In this document: positions 1 to 8,828 of the stretch, piece by piece | Position numbering within the stretch: the stretch's first letter is position 1 | How the letters are laid out: the number at the start of each line of letters is the position of its first letter | Assembly: GCF_910596095.1 (NCBI RefSeq) | Contig: NC_056534.1 | Coordinates: forward strand, 9,116,490-9,180,489 | Origin: Thunnus maccoyii | Lineage: Eukaryota; Chordata; Actinopteri; Scombriformes; Scombridae | Direction: 5' to 3' | DNA: 64,000 nucleotides | Position numbers and translations under genes: made by a program | The notes under the pieces: model-generated | Told to the model about the DNA's origin: nothing | The model's input: the letters and a program-made list of their open reading frames with translations, nothing else | The model's database searches: none

Positions 1-236
1 CTTTATACAGGTACAAGTAAGAAACCTTTCAGAGGCTTAAGACTGATCCTAGAAGAAAGGACAAAGGGAACTGTTGGCTTTTCTTCTGAATTTAACAAGG
101 TATAGCAATGGTCTTATTAGTCAGTCCCTAAAAACTAACCTCTGGCAGATTAGTTACAGATTAATCAGAGGAAATTCTATCAAATTCTAGAAAATCAGGA
201 GACTTTAGCAAAAAAAAACAAGAAATCCACACTAAC

Positions 237-303
237 CACAAACTGCAGGGTTCTCATTTTCGAACCAGTCAGCCAGAGACATCAAAAAGTCAGCCGGAGT
301 GAA
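237..303 (-). other. candidate isolated coding exon
   Basis: Read on the minus strand, a good acceptor (pyrimidine tract ending TTTTTGCAG) is followed by 67 open bases that translate to a peptide beginning FTPADFLMSLADWF and ending NPAVC. A GTTAGT donor then follows. The exon is phase 0 in and phase 1 out, the same phase pattern as the N-terminal exons of the ZNF genes to the right. I do not recognise the peptide. Its phase does not match the donor of the last ZNF-A exon found (phase 1), so it is not simply the next exon of that gene. It could belong to a gene continuing off the left edge, or it could be chance. Confidence 0.2.
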
Positions 304-612
304 CTGCAAAAAGACACAGCCCACGTTCTATCATTTTAAATACTGAAATACTTATCTTTGGCTGAGCATAAACAGTACAGAAAAGCTGCTTGCAGGGAGC
401 ACATTAAGCAGACAACAGCCAAGATTTTCATTTTGTTGTTTGGCCAACTCACAGAATGAATTGACTAAAGTTGAAATTGGCTAAAAATGAGAAGCCTGCT
501 AATATAATCTTGAAGTGAGTTAAAGTGGCTACAGTCAATATTTTCATATTAACAATGGATCACGTGACAGAGACTCTGCAGCTCCTGTCAGCTCTCCGAA
601 GATTTATCGCGT

Positions 613-664
613 CTTTCAGTTTAGCCTTTCAGTTTAGCCTTTCAGTTTAGCCTTTCAGTTTTGG
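613..664. repeat. 13-bp tandem repeat, about four copies
   Basis: The unit TTTCAGTTTAGCC is repeated three times, with a fourth diverged copy ending in TTTTGGC. It is a small minisatellite in otherwise unremarkable flanking DNA. Confidence 0.85.
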
Positions 665-1118
665 CTTTCTGGCCAAAACACAATTTTACTGTTTTGGTTC
701 AGTCTCACCACTCTCATAGCGATGTTTCCAGAAGCAGCCACCTGATAAAAAAACTCTAAACCCACTGCACACTGTATGCCCAGCACCAAACTGCAGACAG
801 ACAAAGTTAGTCACTTGCTGGTGAACACAGTCGAGCTAAAACGCAGCTAAAAGGAGAGTAAATATCGGACTAAATATTCATCAGATGACCAGAAACACGA
901 CTCTAAATTAATACCAATGTTGCTCCGTGTCTGCAGGGTGTGTAAATAGGCAACTGATCGCTAAAAAGTATCAATTTGAAAGATAATGTTAGTGTTGTCA
1001 TTGCCACAGTTTGCTTACGCTGCCCCCTGGTGGCCGAAAACAAAAATCACTGACTGTAGTTAATGCAGGTTTAAGTACCGCCAGCTACAGTGATGCTTTT
1101 GTATTTTTGGGGCATTTT

Positions 1119-1300
1119 TGTCTTGAGTGACTGTGGCTCAGCTGAGCACATTGTCCACTAATCTCAGAGTTGAGAGTTTGATCCCCACCTTATTCTAGCC
1201 GCATGTCAGAATGTCACTGAGCAAGACACTGAACCCAAAATTACCCCTGATGGTTAGGAGTGAAGGTGTGTGAGAATGGGTGAATAAAAGGCAAAAATAT
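1119..1300 (+). mobile_element. degraded tRNA-derived SINE
   Basis: The head has an A-box-like TGGCTCAGCTGAG and a B-box-like GAGAGTTTGATCCC, as in the tRNA-related head of a SINE. The body (TGAGCAAGACACTGAACCC, then AATGGGTGAATAAAAGG) resembles the body of the better preserved copy at 60110-60410. The element is old and diverged and is not a functional tRNA gene. Confidence 0.6.
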
Positions 1301-1434
1301 ATATATAAATTCAGCCCATTTACTAAAACGGGGGGGAGGATGACATGCAAGAAAGCTTAGCAGCCAGAATGACATGATGTGACGATCACTTTATGCATCT
1401 TCATCACTAAACCACCACGATGCCCCTGATAAGA

Positions 1435-1440
1435 TTTATT
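1435..1440 (-). terminator. AATAAA polyadenylation signal, possible end of ZNF-A
   Basis: AATAAA on the minus strand lies about 150 bases beyond the last recognised ZNF-A donor. A short terminal exon near 1440-1500 could splice on in phase 1 and stop within a few codons, and this signal would then end the transcript. If ZNF-A instead continues off the left edge, the hexamer is coincidental. Confidence 0.3.
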
Positions 1441-1589
1441 CAGTGGCGACAGGCACTGTCACACTCAACAGATTGTTTAGGACGGACCTAGACTGAGACC
1501 TGCTCTAGTAAAAGACAGTACATACAGTATAGTGATAAAATTACCATACTGACATTTAACATCTGCACTCCAGTAAAGTATTTACTTAC

Positions 1590-4383
1590 TGTTGACAAGT
1601 TCCTCTTCTTCCTCCTTGACTGTAATTCGAATTTCTGTGTTGCTTTCCTGCTGCTGCTCTTCACTTTCCTCTGGCATGGTGCAATCTTCACTACCAGACA
1701 CTTCATCAGGAGCTTCATCTACTGGGATAAACACAAATCAAACAACCCAAGGGGATTTAAAATCATTCTCAAGGGCATTACTATTCCTTTTTATGTACTA
1801 TATCTATATATCTAAAACAGAAATCTGTAATCTCATGTTAACGTACCGCACAAAGGTTCCTCTTCTTCCTCCTCTTTCACTATTACATTCATGTGTGGAC
1901 TGGAAGTGCTGTCCTCCAGCCGGTCTTCTGTCTCTCTCAAGTTATTTTCACACTGGCCGGCTTTGTCGCAGTTAAGACCCTCTGAGGAACGAGCCTCGAC
2001 TTCGACTGGTACACTCTGACTGTCAGACACCTGTGAGAACAGATCAGAGTCAGAAACAAGCGCTGATTCAGGTCAAAAATGATGCTGTGATGTCGAAATT
2101 TGATGTACACAGTAAATGAACCGCTGTGTATCATCATTACCTCAGTGATATTATTGACCACGTCTTGCTGGGATGATTCACCAACCGTAGCTTGAACCGA
2201 GCCTGAGATGAGACCTGTAGCTGATCCGTTCTTGTTCTGTGTACATGACCTTTTATGGTTTCTGAGCGTCCCTGCCAAGGAGAAGTGCCTCCCGCAGTCC
2301 GCGCAGGTGTACGGCTTCTCGCCGGTGTGGATCCTGGTGTGTCTCCGAAGCTCTCCGGGAGCTACGAAAGACTTATCGCACTGTGTGCAGCTGTAGGGTT
2401 TTTCACCCGTGTGAGTCCTCATGTGCGTCGTCAGAGTCCACTGCTGTGAAAATGTCTTCCCGCAGTCGGAGCAGTGGTAGGGTGTTATGCCGGTGTGGAG
2501 ACGCTCGTGTCTCACAAGCGTACCCGACAAGGCGAACCGTTTGTCACAGAACGAGCACTGATAGGGCCTCTCGCCAGTGTGAGTTCTCTGATGATCTCTC
2601 AGCTCGGCCGCTGAGTTACAGCTCTTATCGCAGTCGGAACACGGAAACTTCTTCCTCGTAAAGCCCGCGACAACCTCAGAGTGCATCGCCTCTAAGTGAG
2701 TTTTCAGATGCCAGTGACGAGAAAAGCTCTTCAGACAGATGGAGCAGTGATACGGCCTCTCGCCAGTGTGAGTCCGCCGGTGTAGTCTCAGCTCGCCCTG
2801 ACTGGCGAACCTTTTCTCGCAGAAAGTGCACGGGAACGGCTTTTCCCCAGTATGGACCCTTTCGTGAATCATGAGCAACCCCTTCTCCGGAAACCTCTTC
2901 TCACACATGGAGCAGGGGAAAGGCCTCTCTCCCGAGTGAGTGCGTAGGTGGCGCTGGAGTTTAGAGGCGTAAGGGAAGTCTTTCCCACACACTGAGCAGC
3001 TATGAAGAGATGGTGGTTTTTCATTTTGACTTTGACCAAATGTCTTTGAGGGGGTCTCCGCAACTCCGATGCCAGGGATAGCACCGTCTCCTGTGTGAAC
3101 AGAGAGATACGAGGGGGCGTTTTATTTAGAAAAACAATAAATCTTTAAGCACAACCGAAGTGATGCTAAAGATGGACAGATGTGTGGCAGAGTTCCAGAT
3201 AGGTCCTTGTGATAATTCGGTGTCATTTAAGGTCACACAGGTTTCTAACAAGTGTAAGAAATTTGAAGTATATCGATTTTCAACTGAAAAAAAAAAGAAC
3301 TTAAAGTATCAGGTCTCAGTACATTTGTAGTCTGAGTAAGTAATTAACTGTGCAGAAATTGTGCATTTAATTTTTTTTTAAATTTATTTTATTTGCACAA
3401 TAAAAACAAAGCGGCATAAACACAACAACAAAAGAGAAGAAACAAATTGTGCAGGTGAGATTTAGAAAACCCCCCCTAGAGGCTTATGGTAGTGATCTCC
3501 CCTCATTACGCATTATAAGCAAATACAAAAGTCATGTGATCCACGAAAATAAACAAACAAGCAAATACAGAATCAAAAGCAAAACATAAAGTAGGCAGCA
3601 CAAAGCCAGCAAAGACACAAAAGAGATAAAATAATGTAATGAGGGTGTGTGTGTGTAGCATTCAGGTACCTCCAGGGATTCACAGGAAAATCAAATACAA
3701 TAGCTTGGCTGGGAATGAATAGAGGAGACTCTGGATATTTCTTTTTCCATGAAGTGCATCCAGTGGCTGCACATTTTTCTTTCATCTGTGACTAATGTTC
3801 GACCTCCATAGAAGATACTTTCGGGGCTAACTCAGAAGCAAAATTAGCATGTTGTAATTTCTTTGTGAGTCAATTCGAGGTGATCAGATTTAGATTTTCT
3901 AGGAACAGTCTTACATCAAACATTAGTTTAAAGGATCCTGTTCAGCAATCATTATTTATAAACTATTGTATTCAGGTGTCACAGGAGTTGAAATAAAAAT
4001 AAATATATCGACTTATTTAAAGTTCTCAAATTATTTATTTATCTGTTGAATCAATTCTGAGGTAAGTTTTGCTCCTGCAGTTTGTGATGACGTATCTGAC
4101 TGCATTATAATGAAAGGTTTTTAATATTTTGACCATGTAAAAGAAACTCCAGTTAAATCCAATAAAATATTACGTTTCACAAAGATGATATTAGTTACAG
4201 GACTGTTGTATTGGATTACATTATTAAGTACTGTTTTTCTTTGCTGTTACAATTCATTTACTCACCGAGATCTGAGAAATCCACTTCCTCTCCATCAGAG
4301 TTGATCAGGCCTCCAATTTCATGCTGATCTTCTTCGGCCAGGATTACAGCTGGTTCAAAGTCCTCTGGGTTTTCAGAGCCCAT
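1590..4383 (-). CDS. ZNF-A: C2H2 zinc-finger protein with nine fingers and acidic C-terminal exons
   Basis: This is a probable nuclear DNA-binding protein. Exons, 5' to 3' on minus: 4383-4266, 3090-2141, 2030-1847 and 1721-1590; phases join exactly (1, 0, 1, 1). Exon 1 starts at the ATG that follows an in-frame TGA and encodes [20 protein letters not shown], then the [10 protein letters not shown] module shared with ZNF-D and ZNF-F. Exon 2 has nine C2H2 fingers with TGE(R/K)P linkers. Finger 5 (CDKSCNSA) has Cys where the conserved Phe sits, and finger 9 ends in Cys (C2HC). Exons 3 and 4 are acidic with [10 protein letters not shown] and [10 protein letters not shown], each a psi-K-x-E site followed by Glu. 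Exon 4 ends at a phase-1 GTAAGT donor, so the 3' end is unresolved: either a tiny terminal exon near 1.45 kb or continuation off the window. Alternatively, exons 3-4 are N-terminal exons of a separate next gene. No KRAB, BTB or SCAN domain was seen. Confidence 0.75.
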
Positions 4384-4797
4384 CCCTCAAACAAACCTTA
4401 CAGAGAAGAACAATCAAGTGTCAGTCAGTAAGTCGAGACTCAACTCAGCAGGTCAATAATCACAAGAGGAAAATGTTATTTGAAAGATTTACATGCGCAC
4501 ATTTAATAAATAATGGCGTAGCGTTAAAACAATCAGAGTCTTATTACAATAGTTTTATACAGTCATGTTCCAATCACAGATATTCCTGTGTAGATGTTTT
4601 CAGAGCAGAAACCAGGCTTGTATTATTGATGACTAATTCAAACAGCACATTTCTTTATTCGTTAACATGTCCTAAACATCTCAGCTCTCTTATCACTTAG
4701 ATATCAGCTGATCAGAACTATTTTAAATGACACTGGTTGTACACTGGAGGCTAATACGGACAAAATAAAGGACAATATTTTCACAATGAGCATCACT

Positions 4798-5126
4798 ATA
4801 CACTCATCGGCCACTTCATTAGGTGCACCTCTCCTAATGCAATCCAATACAACAGCTCTGCCATGAATTCTACTTTTACGAAGCTTATACATTTCCAGTT
4901 TTTGTTGACATTGTCAGAAAGGTTTATGTTTGTTATTGAGATCATAGTGGGTGGTGATGGTGTACTAGAGTGCATGACATTGAACCGTGTTTCTAATATT
5001 TTGTCCACTCCATTAACATACATGAGGGGGGCTAAATATTCAGTAGACCACCACCCACTTCCGAGTTGTTGAGGTGTTGTATTGGATTGTGTTACATTGT
5101 TCCTAATGGAGTGGCCAGTGAGTGTA
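4798..5126 (+). mobile_element. non-autonomous TIR DNA transposon, copy 1 (GGCCACTTCATTAGG family)
   Basis: The left end TACACTCATCGGCCACTTC and the right end GGAGTGGCCAGTGAGTGTA are inverted repeats flanking about 330 bp with no coding capacity. Related copies are at 41960-42230 and, inverted, at 59025-59256. They share internal words such as TTTTTGTTGACATTGTCAG. I recognise the family as common in fish but cannot name its superfamily with certainty. Confidence 0.7.
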
Positions 5127-5235
5127 TGTCTCTTTGCTTTATTGTATAGTGTATTTTGTTTTGTATGAATACAAAGATCCCAAGGGTTCATTCAGTGACT
5201 GTAGTTGTCTTTTTTATGTCTTTCTGTAGCGCTCG

Positions 5236-5500
5236 TTAAGATAAGATAGGACTTAATTGATCCCCAGAGGGAAAATTAGCATTTTACAGCAGTGCAGGAA
5301 ACAAGGTAGCTGATAAGAACTAAACACAACAAAATAAAAAGTCAAGTAAATGGAATTCAATCTATATACATTATAAACATTAAACACATTACAATACTGG
5401 GCTACATGACCTGACTTGTGGGTTGTAAAAATAGAGAAGTTGTGCAAAACATATGCATTATTAATGGTTCTGGTGGATGTAGCTATAGATACGTATGTAG
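5236..5500 (+). mobile_element. retroelement 3'-end fragment (GATAAGATAAGA / TTGATCCCCAGAGGG type)
   Basis: The fragment begins with AAGATAAGATAGGACTT and ATTGATCCCCAGAGGG, typical of a fish LINE 3' end. The body (AATGGAATTCAATCTA, GTTGTGCAAAA, TAATGGTTCT) recurs at 41690-41955. No coding sequence remains. In both places it lies close to a GGCCACTTCATTAGG-type TIR element. Confidence 0.55.
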
Positions 5501-6393
5501 ATGTTATATAGGTGAAAGTTCAAACTAAATTCCCAGCAGATCTCTATGGGAGAAGTATTGTTGTCACTCATCCCCTTAAGCAGGGAGGACTGCTTGTACC
5601 AGCAGTGCCTCCATCCTTTTAAAATGCATCCATTATCCTGCTCAAGGACACTTCAGCAGGGCGGATGCTTTGTTGTGACAACCTGACTGGGCCTTAAAGC
5701 AACAGGAAAATCTCCCTGAAGGATGAGCTGTCCTTAAAATGTTTACTGCATAACGAATATCTTATCCAGGTGCAACATTACTGGTCATGGCACTATGTTA
5801 CTGTGTTTATTATGTACTGTGTGTGTGTGTGTGAAACATCTTATCTGCACTGGGTATCCCTGCTAGCTACGTAGCATTAGCTAGCTGTGACTGCTTTATG
5901 CCACATCATTTAAATCCCACATTAGTCTTGATTTGAGGTTAGATATCAACCTCACTGACTGACCTGTTGGTGTCTGCGGTGTCATAATAACACACATAAC
6001 ATGAGGAACAAACGCGACCAGCAGTGCAGACACCAGTATTTGACCTCTGAATGAGATGTCTCAGTCGGTGACCAGCTCTTTGGTCAAACGACCACCTCTG
6101 CCTCAGAGAAGAAGACTGCTATTAGCCAGCTAGCCACAACCGTCACAGCGTTCACTCGCTTTGCTTGAGCTTAGCAATTAGCTCACGATTAGCCACCTAA
6201 GCTACAACCGCTATTCAACAATAACAAATGAGAGTCCCGACAGATCAACAGTTAAATCCAAGCGTGAACATGCAAAAAAAAAACGTGCTGCAAAATTCAC
6301 ATCAGCTCAGGGCAACACTCGCTAAGTTAGCTAGCTAACGTTTACCAACAGACAATAGACGTTTTGACCAACCTCAGCATAGATTCTCCCTCA

Positions 6394-6396
<3 letters not shown>

Positions 6397-6433
<37 letters not shown>
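6397..6433. repeat. poly(A) homopolymer, 37 nt
   Basis: An uninterrupted A run lies in the presumed 5' region of ZNF-A. It may be the tail of a lost retroposon. Its length is prone to assembly error. Confidence 0.9.
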
Positions 6434-6436
<3 letters not shown>

Positions 6437-6599
6437 GTCGCTCGATAGAAGTTTATTGAGACGACCTGACAATATTCCTACTTTTCTCTCATTTTCATGC
6501 CCAGTGTGTTCAAATAGCGTGTCTAATTAATGACAACTAACTAATGAGGTAAGTTAAATAAGCGTTTGGAGCTGATGACAACCTTTCTAGCATTAGCTG

Positions 6600-6660
6600 G
6601 TAGCCACTTACAGTACAGTCGGAACTTCCGGTTGGCTTTTAACATTAAGTCAAGTCAATA
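6600..6660 (-). promoter_or_regulatory. candidate ZNF-A promoter with ETS site
   Basis: ACCGGAAGT reads on the minus strand at 6632-6624, a strong ETS-family consensus of the kind found close to start sites of TATA-less vertebrate promoters. It lies 2.2 kb upstream of the ZNF-A ATG. A plausible 5'-UTR acceptor (TTCTTCTCTGTAAG) directly precedes the coding exon, so an upstream non-coding first exon near here is reasonable. No TATA box was seen. Confidence 0.4.
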
Positions 6661-6769
6661 ATAGACCCAATAACATTATTATACTGTAGGTTAAAGATCC
6701 TCTCCACACGTTCACCGTGTTTATAAAATACTATACTTTGAATAATAATTTGTAACTGACATATTTTTT

Positions 6770-7450
6770 TCCACACAAAAAAATTTTAATTACCTTGTTA
6801 AAATCCTTAAAGCCCCCCTCCACTCAAAAATGTTTCTCTTCTTGTCCCTTGTGATGTATGTGCAGAGTTTGACACTAGAAGGCTGTTTTAACATTTGCGT
6901 GCTGAAAGTAGAAAGTTTCTCTGTGCTCACTGATAAATACCATTTTAAAGGTGCAGTGTGTAGAGTTTAGTAGTGGCACGAACTTGGCAGAAATGTTATA
7001 TAATATTCCTAAGTATGTTTTAATTAGTGTAAAATCACCTGAAAATAAGAATTGTGTTTTTGTTACTTTAGAACGAGCCCTTTATATCTACATAGGGAGC
7101 AGGTCCTCTTCTACAGTGGCCGCCATGTTGCACTGCCGTGTTTCTACGGCAGCCCAGAATGGACTAACCAAACACTGGCCTTTCGCATTTTTAGCAAGTT
7201 TTGTGGTCACCGTAGGTTATCCTTTATGCTTGGAAGGGGAGGGGTGTTCAGTTGCTAGATGCCTCTAAATTCTACACACTGGTCCTTTAAGGGGCGGGCC
7301 TATGAGCACTGATTTATGACATCACAACTGGTTTGAAGCCAATCATGGTCCAATATTCAACTTGCAAAAGTGTGATGTGGAAACTTGAAGCCTCCAGTAT
7401 ACAAACACTGAGAATTGATTTTTCAGTGAAATAGGAAACATCTTGTGTTC
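6770..7450. repeat. old interspersed repeat, interrupted by a younger TTAA element
   Basis: The left part (AATTACCTTGTTAAAATCC through the CAGAGTTTGACACTAG region) and the right part (GAAACTTGAAGCCTCCAGTA through TTTGCATATTTATAGATT) are two pieces of one repeat. It recurs at 56915-57290 and 58620-58960. The 6949-7286 element sits inside it. Confidence 0.6.
6949..7286 (+). mobile_element. 338-bp TIR element with TTAA target duplication
   Basis: The left terminus AGGTGCAGTGTGTAGAGTTTAG matches the inverse of the right terminus (AGGACCAGTGTGTAGAATTTAG). Both sides are flanked by TTAA, at 6945-6948 and 7287-7290. A TTAA target duplication is known for piggyBac and Kolobok families. No transposase is encoded. 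It is inserted in an older repeat. Confidence 0.75.
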
Positions 7451-8420
7451 AACAGTTAAATTTCTGAAATGAACAATATTTGCATATTTATAGATTTTGG
7501 ATTGAAAAACAGCAAAAATCTTGATGTAAACTATGAAAGTGAACAGTTAACCTTTCTTCAGGGGCCAAATATTTTTATTGGAGGGCCAACAAATAGCTCA
7601 CGGGTCACTATTTGCCTACCATCATTCTACAGCTTCTGTAATCACACATGAATCACATAGGACTCACAAACTAAATCTAGCATGACTCACTTCTTAAAAA
7701 TGTACAAATATATGGAAAAAATCTCAATAAAAAACACTTTTCTATTTCTACCTCTCTTTTGCTATGGCTGCTGTTAATCTAATCTTATAATCTCATCATT
7801 TTAGTGGAAACAAGAACGCAGACAAATACACATCCCTGTTTTACTTTAGTTAAAAAAATTAAAAGAGGCAGGATGTTCCAAAATATGTATTTTTGTATGA
7901 TCCTAGATGCCTCCATGTGAAATTTTTCCAGGGTTGTTGGATTGGTACGTTAATCTGGGGCAGAACATCGGCAGGAATACCAAGAACAAGACTCTGATAA
8001 AATACTGAATATTTATAGACAGATTGATAGATGGTGTTCAAAGAGAGATTTAAGACTAAATCAGTGCTTCTTCACTTGGATGTTGGCAAAAAAACATGGA
8101 GAGAAAACACCACTGACACAGGTGTAACTAACATTAATTGTTGCATTGCATGGCAGTAATTGCTGTAATTAGCTCCAACAGTACTTTTCCTGCTATGACA
8201 AGAGCGCCCATGTAGTGATGATATTATTGCAATAAAATTCTCCTTTTGTTTTTCGTTGTTTTGTTTTTTCTCATATTTCACATTTTTGCAATTTTTTTTG
8301 GTTTCCAAAGCAGCTTTGGCAAGAAAACTGAATGAAATAGAGGAATTTGGTTACTAACATTAATTCCTAACAACAGCAGGGATAATATTAAAACTACTAA
8401 ACTGTAAAAGTTTTGTCTGA
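7451..8420. other. intergenic stretch, nothing recognised
   Basis: AT-rich DNA between the repeat block and the 3' flank of ZNF-B. I see no coding exon, RNA gene or recognisable element. Confidence 0.5.
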
Positions 8421-8736
8421 AACATCTAGCATATATTAATCAATAAAACGTCTTTGTTTAGTTCTTCTGTCAAGAATGCAGTAAGACCTTTTTCCTTTGT
8501 AAAACACTGATTCATGTGGTGACTTGTGAAGTTAAACTATTTGATCAAATCAACCTTTGTCAAAGGTCAAGTTTGGGTCAATCAAAAATATTCACAATGA
8601 TTCACAATATCATGATTTATTTTCTTAAAAACCAAAGTCCCACACAAGTAACAATGGAGCCGACTGTACACACAATAACGTACCTAAGAGTACTATCATA
8701 TTGCTTGACCTATTACTTCAGTCACTTGAAAGATAT

Positions 8737-8742
8737 TTTATT
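8737..8742 (-). terminator. AATAAA polyadenylation signal of ZNF-B
   Basis: Minus-strand AATAAA about 87 bases after the ZNF-B stop codon. Confidence 0.65.
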
Positions 8743-8828
8743 TCCACATAGTAATAGTTGGTAAAAAAAAAAAGATGTACTTTTTCCCTGTATGTCTGCT
8801 CAGATTACTGTAACTTTCCCAGATGACT

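Noticed and set aside
1592-1975. Plus-strand 127-codon frame
   Set aside because: It is the complement of ZNF-A's Glu-rich exons (poly-Ser from GAA/GAG complements) and has no splice or start support.
2208-2661. Plus-strand frames opposite the ZNF-A fingers
   Set aside because: Shadow frames of repeated C2H2 codons. The same occurs opposite every finger exon.
2141-3090. Regular 84-bp spaced repeats, at first sight array-like
   Set aside because: They are the zinc-finger codon repeats, not a CRISPR or satellite. The spacing is 28 codons with TGEKP linkers.
6951-7268. 105-codon frame
   Set aside because: It lies within the TTAA-flanked TIR element, which is non-coding in its family.
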